Below are positions 8,516 to 17,604 of a stretch of DNA of 42,844 nt, one piece after another. The notes under the pieces were generated by a model. It was not told the origin of the DNA. It saw nothing but the letters and a program-made list of their open reading frames with translations, and made no database searches. Numbering within the stretch: position 1 is the first letter of the stretch; each line of letters begins with the position of its first letter. Source of the stretch: Synergistaceae bacterium (GTDB lineage: Bacteria > Synergistota > Synergistia > Synergistales > Aminobacteriaceae); assembly GCA_017470485.1 (NCBI GenBank), contig JAFUYQ010000026.1, forward strand, positions 1 through 42,844, in the 5' to 3' direction. A program made the translations under genes and the position numbers.

Positions 8516-8632
8516 GTCAGCCTCACTAAAATTAACATTTCGTGATTGCTTGTCTTTAACGTGATTTTGACTTATTATTTGCAGGTACTAGATATTCTAC
8601 AACAATAATTTTTTATTGAGGGGGAACAGCTT

Positions 8633-9505
8633 TTGCATAAGATACTTGAGAAACGCCAGCTCTCTTACGACAAGGAAAGAGACCAGAGCGTTTACTATTT
8701 CAAGGTTGAGGCACCCGAAATTGCCCGCAACAGAAAAGCAGGACAGTTCATCATTTTCCAGCTCGATGAGGATTACGGCGAACGCATACCATTAACCATC
8801 GCTGACGCTAACGCTGACGAGGGCTGGATTGCTATCGTCTTCCAGACCGTCGGAGCTACCACCCGTAAATTCTCGCAGACATTCAATGTCGGCGACAATG
8901 TACCCGTTCTCGTAGGGCCTCTCGGAAAACCTACCCACATCGAGAAGAAAGACGGTCTTGTCGTCTGTGTCGGAGGCGGTATTGGTATCGCTCCGCTTCA
9001 CCCGATAGTCGAGGCTAACCACAAAATCGGCAACAAAGTCGTTACCATCATCGGCGCGAGAACTAAGGAACTCCTCTTCTTCGAGGACGAAATGAGAAAG
9101 GCAAGCGATGAGTTAATCGTTGTTACTGATGACGGTTCTTACGGACGCAAGGCAGTCGTTACCGCTCCTCTCACTGAAATCTGCGAGAAAGAGAAAGTCA
9201 GCGAGATAGTTTCAATCGGCCCGGCCATCATGATGAAGTTCTGTGTCGCCGCCGCTAAACCTTTCGGCGTTCCTATCACTACATCACTCAACACAATTAT
9301 GATTGACGGTACTGGTATGTGCGGCTGCTGCCGTGTAAGCGTCGGAGGCAAAACTAAATTCGTCTGCGTTGACGGCCCTGAGTTCAACGGCTATGAGGTA
9401 GACTTCGACAATATGATGCAGAGAATGACCGCTTTCAAAGACAAAGAGCGCGAGGCTGACCACAAATGCAGAATCGGCCTTGATGCCGGAAAGGCTGGTG
9501 CTTAA
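8633..9505 (+). CDS. nfnA: NADH-dependent ferredoxin:NADP+ oxidoreductase, small subunit (NfnA/SudB type)
   Basis: The 290-residue product starts at TTG 8633, seven bases after GAGGGGGAAC. The order is an FAD-binding barrel (AGQFIIFQ and RIPLTIAD, about residues 36-58), an NAD-binding half (VVCVGGGIGIAPLHPI, about 110-125) and a C-terminal [2Fe-2S] motif with Cys at about 230, 233 and 245 (GMCGCCRVSV, FVCVDGPEF). This is the NfnA/dihydroorotate-dehydrogenase-electron-transfer fold. With the next gene, three bases away, it forms the flavin-based bifurcating complex that couples NADH and reduced ferredoxin to NADP+ reduction. It acts in the cytoplasm and fits amino-acid fermentation, where reduced ferredoxin must be balanced. 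The pair has also been called sulfide dehydrogenase SudBA. Confidence 0.9.
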   Translation: MHKILEKRQLSYDKERDQSVYYFKVEAPEIARNRKAGQFIIFQLDEDYGERIPLTIADANADEGWIAIVFQTVGATTRKFSQTFNVGDNVPVLVGPLGKPTHIEKKDGLVVCVGGGIGIAPLHPIVEANHKIGNKVVTIIGARTKELLFFEDEMRKASDELIVVTDDGSYGRKAVVTAPLTEICEKEKVSEIVSIGPAIMMKFCVAAAKPFGVPITTSLNTIMIDGTGMCGCCRVSVGGKTKFVCVDGPEFNGYEVDFDNMMQRMTAFKDKEREADHKCRIGLDAGKAGA

Positions 9506-9508
9506 ACC

Positions 9509-11014
9509 ATGAGTGAACACAAAACTACTGAGATGTTACAGGAAGAAGCCGCGAAAATCTTTGCCGACCTTGAGGCGAAGAAAGCCGCCGGAACAAAATT
9601 AACCCCTAAGGACAGAACCGCTATTCCAGTTCAGGAAATGCCCTCACAGGAACCTACTGTCCGCGCTCACAACATGTCCGAAGTCGCGCTGGGCTATACC
9701 GAGACTCAGGCTCGCGTCGAGGCAGAACGCTGCATTCAGTGCGGTGCTGCTCCATGTAAGAAGGGCTGCCCCGTCGGAGTTCCAATTCCTGAGTTCATCA
9801 AGCACATTCAGAGCGGCGATTTCAAAGGAGCAGTTGATACCATCAAACAGACTAACTTGCTGCCTGCAATCTGCGGACGTGTATGCCCTCAGGAGAAACA
9901 GTGCCAGAGCTTCTGCACGGTAGGCAAAATGCTGAAGTCAACCGAAAACGCGGTAGCTATTGGAAGATTAGAGCGTTTCGTTGCTGACTGGGAGAGAGCG
10001 CATGACATGATTACAGTCCCGACACCTGCCCCCGAAACAGGAAAGAAAGTCGCTGTCATCGGTTCAGGCCCTGCAGGTTTGACCGTTGCCGCTGACATTC
10101 GCAGGGCAGGACACAGCGTTACGGTATTCGAGGCGTTCCAGAAGACCGGCGGAGTTATGGTCTATGGTATTCCTGAGTTCAGGCTTCCGAAGGCTATCGT
10201 TGCCAAAGAAGTCGAGAACCTTAAGAAAATGGGCGTTGAGTTCAAGACAAGTTTCCTTGTCGGAAGAACTGAAACGCTTGAACAGCTGCTTGACCGCGAA
10301 GGTTATGACGCTGCTTTCATCGGAACAGGAGCAGGACTTCCCAAGTTCATGGGAATTGAGGGCGAAAATCTCATCGGCGTTTTCAGCGCGAATGAGTACC
10401 TCACACGTTCAAACCTCATGAAGGCTTACGACAAAGAACATGCCGATACACCCATGTATGACGCGAAGAGGGTCGCTGTTTTCGGTGGCGGCAACGTGGC
10501 GATGGACGGAGCGAGAACCGCGTTAAGGCTCGGTGCTGAGAAGGTCTACTGCGTCTACAGAAGAACCCGTGCAGAAATGCCTGCAAGAGCTGAGGAAGTC
10601 GCTCACGCTATCGAGGAGGGCGTAGATTTCCACTTCCTTGAGAACCCCACAAGGTTAATCGGCGATGAGAAGGGCAGACTCGTGGGCGTTGAGCTTCTTA
10701 CCTATGAACTCGGCGAGCCTGACGCTTCAGGAAGAAGAAAGCCCGTTGCTATTCCGGGAACTGAGCACGTACTCGACATTGACGCTGCTGTCGTTGCGCT
10801 TGGGAACGACTCCAACCCCTTGATGGCTCAGACTACTCAGGGACTTAACGTTACGCCCAGAGGGAACATCATCGTTGACGAGAACCAGAAGACCAGCATT
10901 CCGCGTGTATGGGCTGGCGGTGATATAGTTCTCGGAGCTGCAACGGTCATTCTCGCAATGGGTGAAGGCAGAAGAGCGGCGGCCAGCATGAACGAGTATC
11001 TGGCCGGAAAGTAA
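9509..11014 (+). CDS. nfnB: NADH-dependent ferredoxin:NADP+ oxidoreductase, large subunit (NfnB/SudA; GltD-like)
   Basis: The 501-residue product carries an N-terminal two-[4Fe-4S] domain (CIQCGAAPCKKGCPVGVPIPEF near 72-93; CGRVCPQEKQCQSFC near 121-135). An FAD Rossmann motif (VIGSGPAGLTVAADI near 181) and an NADPH-binding motif (VFGGGNVAMDGARTALRLG near 325) follow. The C-terminal FAD clamp is AGGDIVLGAATVILAMGEGRRAA. The layout matches NfnB and the glutamate synthase small subunit. Direct pairing with nfnA, and the absence of a gltB-like large subunit, favours NfnB over GltD. The ~45 residues before the Fe-S motifs, with the phrase DRTAIPVQEMPSQEP, are usual for NfnB. A terminator follows. 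Confidence 0.9.
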   Translation: MSEHKTTEMLQEEAAKIFADLEAKKAAGTKLTPKDRTAIPVQEMPSQEPTVRAHNMSEVALGYTETQARVEAERCIQCGAAPCKKGCPVGVPIPEFIKHIQSGDFKGAVDTIKQTNLLPAICGRVCPQEKQCQSFCTVGKMLKSTENAVAIGRLERFVADWERAHDMITVPTPAPETGKKVAVIGSGPAGLTVAADIRRAGHSVTVFEAFQKTGGVMVYGIPEFRLPKAIVAKEVENLKKMGVEFKTSFLVGRTETLEQLLDREGYDAAFIGTGAGLPKFMGIEGENLIGVFSANEYLTRSNLMKAYDKEHADTPMYDAKRVAVFGGGNVAMDGARTALRLGAEKVYCVYRRTRAEMPARAEEVAHAIEEGVDFHFLENPTRLIGDEKGRLVGVELLTYELGEPDASGRRKPVAIPGTEHVLDIDAAVVALGNDSNPLMAQTTQGLNVTPRGNIIVDENQKTSIPRVWAGGDIVLGAATVILAMGEGRRAAASMNEYLAGK

Positions 11015-11037
11015 GAACAAAATAATCATGTGAATTT

Positions 11038-11071
11038 GCGGAGGAGTGAGGGATTGCTCTTCCGCTTTTTT
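11038..11071 (+). terminator. Intrinsic terminator of nfnAB
   Basis: GCGGAGGAG pairs with CTCTTCCGC (9 bp with one G-T), followed by six T. Confidence 0.8.
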
Positions 11072-11092
11072 GTGTCCGTTTTCACTGAATAT

Positions 11093-11119
11093 AAAAACCC
11101 CCGCAGATTACACGGGGGG
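11093..11119 (-). terminator. Intrinsic terminator of the leftward flavoprotein unit
   Basis: On the minus strand, CCCCCC and GGGGG arms enclose a 10-nt loop and are followed by TTTTTA. It is placed back to back with the nfnAB terminator. Confidence 0.7.
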
Positions 11120-11137
11120 TATATGTCAGGATTTGCG

Positions 11138-12100
11138 TTAGAAATCTTTGGTGAGATTATCAATTATCTGCTTTGCGGACAATATTTCTCTGATGTGGCT
11201 GATTCCGTTTCCGACAGATACGTAGCCTTTGTTCATATCGCCCTGAAGCATTCCCACACGGAGATTCGCGAAACCTCCCATTTTTTTGCCGAGTTCCTCG
11301 TTCGTTGCCCCTGCCTTGTCCATAGCAACGAGTTCATTCGCAAGTTCGCCCGGCAATGACCTGTAATATGCCGGAACAGTCCTGAACAAAAGAAGGTCAA
11401 ACGCATTCGCTGACAGTACCGCCTGTTTAACGTTTTCCGCCATTCTGCTCTCCTTGCTCATGAGGAAGGCCGTTCCGCAGTACACTCCCTCAGCACCCAG
11501 CGCAAGTGCGGCATTGAACGCCCTGTTGTCAGCAATTCCGCCGGCAGCCATAACCGGTGTATGTTCAACCGAGTCAACGATGAGAGGAACGATTGAGAAT
11601 GTACCGATTACCTTTGAAGGAAGTGTACCTCCCTCATCAAAACCTGTGGCCACAATAATGTCAGCTCCGAACTTTTCGGCCATGCGTGAATTTTCTGGCG
11701 TAGGGTTCAATGAACGGTAAACGATTTTGATACCGTGAGACTTGAACTCGCTGAACATTGCTTCATCAGGCTCACCAACGAATGTTACGACAGGTACTTT
11801 CTCCTCGTATATCACCTTCAGCATCGGAGGCGTGTAAATGTCCGTACCGTTCTGAACCGGCAGGACGTTCACGGAGAAAGGCTTGCTGCTCATTTCACGG
11901 AGCTTTCGGATTTCAGCCCTCATGTTTTCGGCTGTACCGTCAGGATCTCTTGTTACTTCGGTCTGACCAGCGTTAGGCCCTAGACTTCCCAAACCTCCCG
12001 CATTGCTTACGGCTGCCGCAAGTTTCGCGTCAGTCAGCCATACCATAGGCCCTTGAATAACAGGCTTCTCAATTCCCAAAATCTTGCATACTCTATTCAT
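11138..12100 (-). CDS. Nitronate monooxygenase / FabK-like FMN enzyme
   Basis: The 320-residue TIM-barrel flavoprotein belongs to the 2-nitropropane dioxygenase family. Landmarks are the N-terminal GIEKPVIQGPMVWLTDAKLAAAVSNAGGLGSL (residues 8-39), VPVVTFVGEP near 112, DIIVATGFDEGGTL (about 148-161, with the loop EGGTLP where most members have GxEAGGH), and AAGGIADNRAFNAALALGAEGVYCGTAFL near 186-214 for FMN phosphate binding. Family members oxidise nitronates, or in FabK reduce enoyl-ACP with NAD(P)H. There are no fatty-acid genes nearby, so the generic name is kept. Its start overlaps the stop of the esterase upstream by four bases (ATGA), which makes the two co-translated. Confidence 0.82.
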   Translation of the reverse strand: MNRVCKILGIEKPVIQGPMVWLTDAKLAAAVSNAGGLGSLGPNAGQTEVTRDPDGTAENMRAEIRKLREMSSKPFSVNVLPVQNGTDIYTPPMLKVIYEEKVPVVTFVGEPDEAMFSEFKSHGIKIVYRSLNPTPENSRMAEKFGADIIVATGFDEGGTLPSKVIGTFSIVPLIVDSVEHTPVMAAGGIADNRAFNAALALGAEGVYCGTAFLMSKESRMAENVKQAVLSANAFDLLLFRTVPAYYRSLPGELANELVAMDKAGATNEELGKKMGGFANLRVGMLQGDMNKGYVSVGNGISHIREILSAKQIIDNLTKDF

Positions 12101-12993
12101 CTTTGTTCCTCCTTAATATATTTTCTGAAGAAAGCGCACAAATCATCAGCGCATTCATGAGCCTCTTTCAGTCTTGCGTTACAGCAGAAATCATGCCCCA
12201 GCGTCCTATCAGGGGACGTGTAAAACCTCGCCTCAAACGGAATGTCATTGCTGACCAGAATTGCAGCCAGTTCCGGAAGCTGAATCTTGAGGAAATCACC
12301 TTCGCCTGTTGCCGCAAACACTGGGGGATATTTCTTCGTTATGTGGTTGAAGAGATTCATTTCCTCCATTTCAGGGACAGTCCCTCCATGAGGAAGATAC
12401 TCAGCTATGAGCGGCATGGTTACTTCATCGTCATAATTCTCAAGGCTGACCTTGTATGTTCCGCAGAGAAGCCCTACACTCTTAAAAGAAAATCCTTCAG
12501 GGGGCGTGAAGTCATACAGGGCTGCGTAATCCGGCTTCGTGAGGATTGCGGCGTAAAGTCCGATTCCGTTTGCGCCGGCCGAGTCCCCGATACCGAAAAT
12601 ATGTTCCGTGTCGAGGCCGTACTTCTCTGCGTTGGACATGACCCATTCCGCAACATGATTCATGTCCTCAAGACCTGCCGGGTGGTGATATTCAGGAGCA
12701 AGCCTGTATGTGAAGTTGATGACAGCAAATCCGTGTAAGGCGAAGTTCATGCAGTAATACTGATAGCGTTCCTTGTCGCCGTAAACCCAGCCGCCTCCGT
12801 GAAACGAGATGATTACGGGGAGTTTGCCGTCCGTGTTTGAGGGACGGTATACATCGAGAGGGTTCCAAGTTTTTTCGGGGCCGTAGGTTATCCCGTCAAA
12901 CCTCGTTATACCTGAAGGAGTCTCAAGCCCTTTGTCTCGGATTTCATCGCCGTCGTTGAACTTTTTGCGCATGTAAAGCCCGAATGATGACAT
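12097..12993 (-). CDS. Alpha/beta-hydrolase, HSL-type esterase
   Basis: The 298-residue product starts at ATG 12993 (MSSFGLYMRKKFNDG), after an AGAAAGGAAAG ribosome site. The longer open frame from 13032 overlaps the preceding gene. It has the hormone-sensitive-lipase signature HGGGWVYGD (about residues 65-73), the nucleophile elbow GIGDSAGANG (Ser near 138), a later GEGDFL segment for the acid and a C-terminal HDF for the His. It is cytoplasmic, with no signal peptide. Such enzymes hydrolyse small acyl or aryl esters; the natural substrate is unknown. It sits between a broken transporter gene and the FMN enzyme in a leftward unit. Confidence 0.82.
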   Translation of the reverse strand: MSSFGLYMRKKFNDGDEIRDKGLETPSGITRFDGITYGPEKTWNPLDVYRPSNTDGKLPVIISFHGGGWVYGDKERYQYYCMNFALHGFAVINFTYRLAPEYHHPAGLEDMNHVAEWVMSNAEKYGLDTEHIFGIGDSAGANGIGLYAAILTKPDYAALYDFTPPEGFSFKSVGLLCGTYKVSLENYDDEVTMPLIAEYLPHGGTVPEMEEMNLFNHITKKYPPVFAATGEGDFLKIQLPELAAILVSNDIPFEARFYTSPDRTLGHDFCCNARLKEAHECADDLCAFFRKYIKEEQR

Positions 12994-12997
12994 TGAT

Positions 12998-13530
12998 TTA
13001 TGCTTTCCTTTCTGACGCGGCTTTTGCCTCAAGGTCTGACTGAATCTGAACTATGTACTTGTCGAGGTTCATCATTACACAAAGTATCAGCACCACGACC
13101 GAGAATATCGCACCGCTGTAGCCGAACGCGAATTTGATTGACGCTACTGCCGATTCGGTCTGGACTGCTGCTGTTCCGTCATAGCCTCCCAATGCTATAA
13201 TCCAGCTCCCTATGGCAAGCCCGAAGCCTATGCCGAGTTTCATTCCGAAGGAAGTGCAGCTGTTCACGAGGCCTTCGGAGCGTATCCCGAACTTCCACTC
13301 GCCGTAATCGACAACATCAGCAGTCATAGCGAAAAGGCTTGAGAATATGAACCCTATTCCTGCACCGCGTATGCACACTCCGAACATTGCAAGCCCGAAT
13401 GATGCCCCTGCAAGCCCGATGACCACTGAGCCTGCTATCATGCAGAGCGAACCGAGTATGAGTATCTTCTGCTTGCCCCATTTCCTGACCATCGAGGGGA
13501 CTATGAGATTCACAAGTATGAAGATTTTTC
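12998..13530 (-). pseudogene. Remnant of an MFS (GPH/MelB-type) sugar symporter, 5' half missing
   Basis: About 175 codons match the C-terminal half of glycoside-pentoside-hexuronide:cation symporters: ILVNLIVPSMVRKWGKQKILILGS, then IRGAGIGFIFSSLFAMTADVVDYGEWKFGIRSEGL, a strong family block. Normal members are about 450 residues with 12 helices; only about five or six remain. The homologous reading continues a few codons before the GTG at 13513 and then meets a stop near 13535. No N-terminal half exists in the 90 bp before the aminotransferase promoter. It is therefore a deletion remnant rather than a small functional protein. Its stop lies five bases before the esterase start, so the esterase was probably once in its operon. 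Confidence 0.78.
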
Positions 13531-13620
13531 TTTGTTAATATAATTTATATAGTAAGTTAATAATCCAACCTGTGTTATTATTCTCTAAAATTCACATGTA
13601 CTCTAAGGAAGTGTAATTTT

Positions 13621-14772
13621 ATGGAACTCGCAAAGAAATTCAGCGAAACAAAACCCTCCGGAATGGTCAGAGTGTTTCAGGCCATTGAGAAAATGAACGG
13701 CGTACTCAATCTCAGCATAGGTGAACCCGACTTCGTTACCGAACCTGACATCGTTGACGCTGGAGCGAAAGCCGCTAAGGACGGCTTCACTCATTACCCT
13801 CCGTTACAGGGCTATCTTGAGACAAGAGAGGCAGTCTGCGCTTACTGGGAACGCCATCACGGCCTCAAGTCATCCCCCGATAACGTCTACATCTCCGTAG
13901 GCGGTCTTCACATTCCGTGGCTGGCTTTCGGAGCGTTACTCAACCCCGGCGATGAAGTCATGCTCATTGAGCCTTACTTCACCCCCTACGAGGCTCAAAT
14001 CAGGGGAAACGGCGGCGTTCCTGTCCCAATAAAAACCAGAGAGGAAAACAATTTCGCTCCCACTGTTGACGAACTTGAACAGGCCGTTACCCCAAGAACT
14101 CGCGGCATAATCCTCAATTATCCCGGCAACCCTTCCGGCAGAGTGGCGACTCGAAAACAGCTTGAGGAAATCGCTAAGTTCGTTGAGAAACATGATATGT
14201 TCGTCCTCAGTGATGAGATTTATGAGTCTATGGTCTTCAAGGGTCAGCATACCTGCTTCGCCAACATTGACGGCATGAAAGAACGTACTCTCCTCGCCGC
14301 AGGTGTCTCGAAAAGCCACTGTATGACAGGCTGGCGTATCGGCTACCTTTTCGCTCCCCAAAACGTCATCAACACTATGTGCGTCCTCTCATCGTTCCAG
14401 ACCTACGGCGTTAATACCCTCTCTCAAATGGCCGCAGCTTATGCCCTCAACACTCAGGACGAAAAAGTCAAGGAACGTGCAAAAATATTTGCCGAACGAA
14501 TGGAGTTCGTGTCGTCAAAATTAAACTCTATGAAGGGAGTGAAGTGCCACCAAGCTGAGGGAGCTTTCTACCTATTCCCTGACATCTCAGGGACGGGATT
14601 GACAAGCGAAGAGTTTGTCTGGCAGCTTCTTAATGACGCTAAAGTAGCTGTCTTGCCCGGCAGCGCGTTCGGCAGGACTGGTGAAGGATATATCCGTATC
14701 GCTTGCACTCAGTCTATGGACAGCCTCTCTGAGGCCATGAACAGAATGAAAGAATTTTGCAGGAGGTATTAA
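13621..14772 (+). CDS. PLP-dependent aminotransferase, class I/II fold type I
   Basis: The 383-residue product has the full class I signature: LSIGEPDF (31-38), a substrate/PLP loop near SVGGLHIPW (92-100), Asn170 in NYPGNPSG, DEIYE with Asp198, the Schiff-base Lys231 in AGVSKSHCMTGWRIGY with Arg239, and the C-terminal carboxylate-binding Arg in GYIRIACT. Length and spacing are normal for the aspartate/aromatic or PatA-like group. It transfers amino groups to 2-oxoglutarate or similar acceptors. AAGGAAGTG precedes ATG 13621. It is followed after seven bases by a lipoprotein gene whose ribosome site (AGGAGG) lies in the last codons of this one. The substrate is undetermined; amino-acid catabolism suits a fermenting organism. 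Confidence 0.88.
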   Translation: MELAKKFSETKPSGMVRVFQAIEKMNGVLNLSIGEPDFVTEPDIVDAGAKAAKDGFTHYPPLQGYLETREAVCAYWERHHGLKSSPDNVYISVGGLHIPWLAFGALLNPGDEVMLIEPYFTPYEAQIRGNGGVPVPIKTREENNFAPTVDELEQAVTPRTRGIILNYPGNPSGRVATRKQLEEIAKFVEKHDMFVLSDEIYESMVFKGQHTCFANIDGMKERTLLAAGVSKSHCMTGWRIGYLFAPQNVINTMCVLSSFQTYGVNTLSQMAAAYALNTQDEKVKERAKIFAERMEFVSSKLNSMKGVKCHQAEGAFYLFPDISGTGLTSEEFVWQLLNDAKVAVLPGSAFGRTGEGYIRIACTQSMDSLSEAMNRMKEFCRRY

Positions 14773-14779
14773 TTAGTTA

Positions 14780-16153
14780 ATGAAGTCAGGAAAGTTTCTC
14801 ATTATCGTTACGCTCTTAGCGTTCACCGTTTTCGCTCTCTCAGGCTGCGGAGGTTCCGGCGGCGGTCAGCAGTTAGGCTATTCCCCTGACCAGACTAACA
14901 ACCAGACCGACAATCAGACTGACAACAACACCGACAACCAGACTGATACCGACACTGATACCGACACTGATACCGACACCGATACCAATACTGACACCGA
15001 CAACAATACTACAGGCGAATCGTACTCAGCGACAACGGCCGGCGAACACGCAATATCCCTCTCAAGCGGTTCAGCCACATACTCAAACATCACCGTAACC
15101 AAAACAGGCGATGTCTCAGGCAAAGACGACGATTACGACTGGAAGGGCACTAACGCCGCAATACTCGCCAGCGGAGGAGCTGTACTGACAATAAACGGCT
15201 CGGCAACAAAAATTACCACTAACGCCACTTACGGAAACGCTGTCTTCTCTTACGGCGGCAACAACAGCACTTCCAGCAACAATCAGGGCGACGGCACTAC
15301 CGTTAATATCTCTAACGCTACGATAACCACATCGTCCAGCAACTCAGGCGGTATCATGACCACCGGCGGAGGCATTATGAACGCCAGCAATCTCACCATA
15401 ACGACATCAGGCGGCTCATCGGCGGCTATAAGATCTGACAGCGGCGGCGGTACTGTTACTGTCAGCGGAGGAACTTACTCCACCAGCGGAACAGGCTCAC
15501 CGGCTGTTTACTCAACGGCGGCGATAACCATAAGCGACGCTGATTTAACCGCTTCTTCCTCACAGGCCGTTGTCATTGAGGGCGGTAACTCAGTTACTCT
15601 CGACAGCTGTACGCTTAACGCGAGCCACAGCACGTTAAACGGTCAGGACAGCACACATCAGGCCGTATTAATCTACAAGTCAATGTCAAAAGACGCTTCG
15701 AGCGGTAAATCAACGTTCAAGATGACTGACGGCAGTATCACTAACGCTCAGGGCGATATTTTCTGCGTAACTAACACTACTACGGAAATCACTCTTTCCG
15801 GCGTAACCATCACTAACAATGACTCGTCAGGAAATTTCCTCCGGGCTGAGGCTCAGAACTGGGGCGAAAGCAATAACGGCGGTACAGTTACTCTCAATGC
15901 TTCGGGGCAGGACATCAGCGGTAATATTATCGTTGACAGTTCGTCCTCATTGACCTTGAACATGACCGACAGTTCAACATTCAGCGGAGCGGTGAACTCT
16001 TCAGGCACAGGCGGAACGGTCAATGTAACGATTGAGGCCGGCTCAACATGGACTCTTACGGGCAATTCATACGTTACAAGTATAACCAATAACGGCACAA
16101 TCAACAGGGGAAGCTACACACTCTACCAAAACGGCACAGCTTACACCGACTAA
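14780..16153 (+). CDS. Exported lipoprotein with Thr/Asp repeat linker and beta-helix-like domain
   Basis: The 457-residue product begins with a lipoprotein signal ending in ALSGC (Cys23) and GGSGGG. A low-complexity linker of Asn/Gln/Thr/Asp follows (about residues 35-78, NQTDN and TDTDTD repeats). From about 85 to the end it is built of Ser/Thr/Gly/Asn-rich short strands (TTSSSNSGGIMTTGGGIMNASNLTITTSGG, for example), with the periodicity of right-handed parallel beta-helix or adhesin-like proteins. No catalytic motif is seen. It is probably anchored in the outer or inner membrane facing out, with a stalk and a solenoid. The N-terminus (CGGSGGG plus GYSP) matches the lipoprotein at 120-1499. 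A terminator follows directly. Confidence 0.75.
   Translation: MKSGKFLIIVTLLAFTVFALSGCGGSGGGQQLGYSPDQTNNQTDNQTDNNTDNQTDTDTDTDTDTDTDTNTDTDNNTTGESYSATTAGEHAISLSSGSATYSNITVTKTGDVSGKDDDYDWKGTNAAILASGGAVLTINGSATKITTNATYGNAVFSYGGNNSTSSNNQGDGTTVNISNATITTSSSNSGGIMTTGGGIMNASNLTITTSGGSSAAIRSDSGGGTVTVSGGTYSTSGTGSPAVYSTAAITISDADLTASSSQAVVIEGGNSVTLDSCTLNASHSTLNGQDSTHQAVLIYKSMSKDASSGKSTFKMTDGSITNAQGDIFCVTNTTTEITLSGVTITNNDSSGNFLRAEAQNWGESNNGGTVTLNASGQDISGNIIVDSSSSLTLNMTDSSTFSGAVNSSGTGGTVNVTIEAGSTWTLTGNSYVTSITNNGTINRGSYTLYQNGTAYTD
14945..15004 (+). repeat. In-frame 12-bp tandem repeat inside the lipoprotein gene
   Basis: Five imperfect units of GATACCGACACT start at 14945, 14957, 14969, 14981 and 14993; the first two are identical. 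They encode the TDTD linker. Gain or loss of a unit would change the stalk by four residues without a frameshift. Confidence 0.85.
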
Positions 16154-16168
16154 ATTGAGCGGATACTG

Positions 16169-16203
16169 CCCTCCTTTGAAATATAAGGAGGGTTTTATTT
16201 TTT
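16169..16203 (+). terminator. Intrinsic terminator of the beta-helix lipoprotein gene
   Basis: A CCCTCCTT/AAGGAGGG 8-bp stem with an 8-nt loop is followed by TTTTATTTTTT. Confidence 0.85.
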
Positions 16204-16253
16204 AATCTGATAAAATATCAGCAATCCCAAAATTTATCAGGAGGCATAAATTC

Positions 16254-17561
16254 ATGACAGGTTTTGACTATTCAAACGCTCTAAAGTTCGTTCGGCCTCA
16301 CGAAGTCGACAGCATGAAAGCTATCACTCTCTCAGCCGCCGAACTTCTTAAATCACGTAACGGCGCAGGCAATGACTTCTTAGGCTGGATTGATTTGCCC
16401 GTCAATTACGACAAGGAAGAGTTCTCAAGAATCAAAATGGCCGCCAAGAAAATTCAAAGCGACTCCGAAATTCTCCTCGTTGCAGGAATCGGCGGCTCAT
16501 ATCTGGGGGCGAGAGCGGCTATCGAGTTCCTGAGACACGGCTTCTACAATGACTTATCGCCCGAAACACGCAAGACTCCAAGAATCTACTACGTCGGCAA
16601 CAGCATGAACAGCACTTACATTCAGGACATCATCGACCTTCTTGAGGGGCATGATTTCTCGGTGAATGTAATCTCGAAGTCTGGCACTACTACCGAAACC
16701 GCTATAGCTTTCAGGGTTTTCAGGGATCTTCTCATAAAGAAGTACGGAGCTAAAGAGGCCGCGAAGAGAATCTACGCCACCACCGACAAAGCCAGAGGCG
16801 CATTGAAAACTCTCGCTGACACTGAGGGCTACGAGTCGTTCGTCATTCCTGATGATGTAGGCGGAAGGTTCTCAGTGCTTACGGCTGTCGGGCTTCTTCC
16901 CATTGCCGCAAGCGGTGCTGATATTGACGCTCTCATGGCCGGAGCTGCCGCAGGACGTGAGGCCGCACTCAACAAGCCGTTCGAGGAGAACGCAGCACTT
17001 CAGTACGCTGCCTTGCGCAACATTCTTCACAGAAAAGGCAAAACTGTCGAAATCCTCGCTAACTACGAACCGTCAATGCACTATATCTCGGAGTGGTGGA
17101 AACAGCTCTACGGCGAGTCTGAAGGCAAAGATCAGCGCGGTATTTTCCCGGCAAGCGTTGACCTCACTACTGACCTTCACTCAATGGGGCAGTTCATTCA
17201 GGACGGGGACAGAATCATGTTCGAGACGGTCATGAAGATTGAGAACGCAAGAAAAGATTTCACGCTCTCCTCGCAGGATAATGACCTCGACGGCCTCAAC
17301 TACCTCGCCGGCAAGAATATGAGCTGGGTCAATCAGTGCGCAATGCAGGGAACTATCGCCGCTCATGTTGACGGAGGCGTTCCCAACCTCATGGTGAGCA
17401 TTCCCGAACAGGACGAGAAATCTCTCGGCGAGCTGTTCTACTTCTTCGAGTATGCGTGCGGAGTTTCAGGGTACATCAGCGGCATTAACCCCTTCAATCA
17501 GCCCGGCGTTGAGTTCTACAAGGCTAATATGTTCAAACTTCTCGGCAAGCCCGGCAAATAA
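16254..17561 (+). CDS. pgi: Glucose-6-phosphate isomerase
   Basis: The 435-residue product is of the short bacterial type (about 430-450). Motifs are [16 protein letters not shown] (about 79-94), the phosphate-binding [16 protein letters not shown] (about 141-156), [16 protein letters not shown] (about 201-216), and [16 protein letters not shown] with the catalytic Glu (about 287-302). It interconverts glucose 6-phosphate and fructose 6-phosphate in the cytoplasm. A clear AGGAGG lies upstream of ATG 16254. It stands alone between the lipoprotein terminator and a convergent gene. Together with galE at 33801 it could feed hexose phosphates into surface polysaccharide, besides glycolysis or gluconeogenesis. 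Confidence 0.95.
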   Translation: MTGFDYSNALKFVRPHEVDSMKAITLSAAELLKSRNGAGNDFLGWIDLPVNYDKEEFSRIKMAAKKIQSDSEILLVAGIGGSYLGARAAIEFLRHGFYNDLSPETRKTPRIYYVGNSMNSTYIQDIIDLLEGHDFSVNVISKSGTTTETAIAFRVFRDLLIKKYGAKEAAKRIYATTDKARGALKTLADTEGYESFVIPDDVGGRFSVLTAVGLLPIAASGADIDALMAGAAAGREAALNKPFEENAALQYAALRNILHRKGKTVEILANYEPSMHYISEWWKQLYGESEGKDQRGIFPASVDLTTDLHSMGQFIQDGDRIMFETVMKIENARKDFTLSSQDNDLDGLNYLAGKNMSWVNQCAMQGTIAAHVDGGVPNLMVSIPEQDEKSLGELFYFFEYACGVSGYISGINPFNQPGVEFYKANMFKLLGKPGK

Positions 17562-17593
17562 AAAAAATTATCCCCCTGATTTTTCACAGGGGG
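17562..17593 (-). terminator. Intrinsic terminator of the exported unknown at 17605-18201
   Basis: On the minus strand a CCCCCTG/CAGGGGG 7-bp stem is followed by ATAATTTTTTTT. It abuts the convergent pgi stop and may serve both directions. Confidence 0.75.
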
Positions 17594-17604
17594 ACTTCAT
17601 TCCT

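Noticed and set aside
9509..11014. Glutamate synthase small subunit (gltD)
   Set aside because: It is paired with NfnA and no large glutamate synthase gene is near; NfnB is the better reading.
12103..12738. 211-codon plus-strand frame opposite the esterase
   Set aside because: The opposite strand carries HGGGW and GDSAG motifs; the plus frame has no ribosome site or family.
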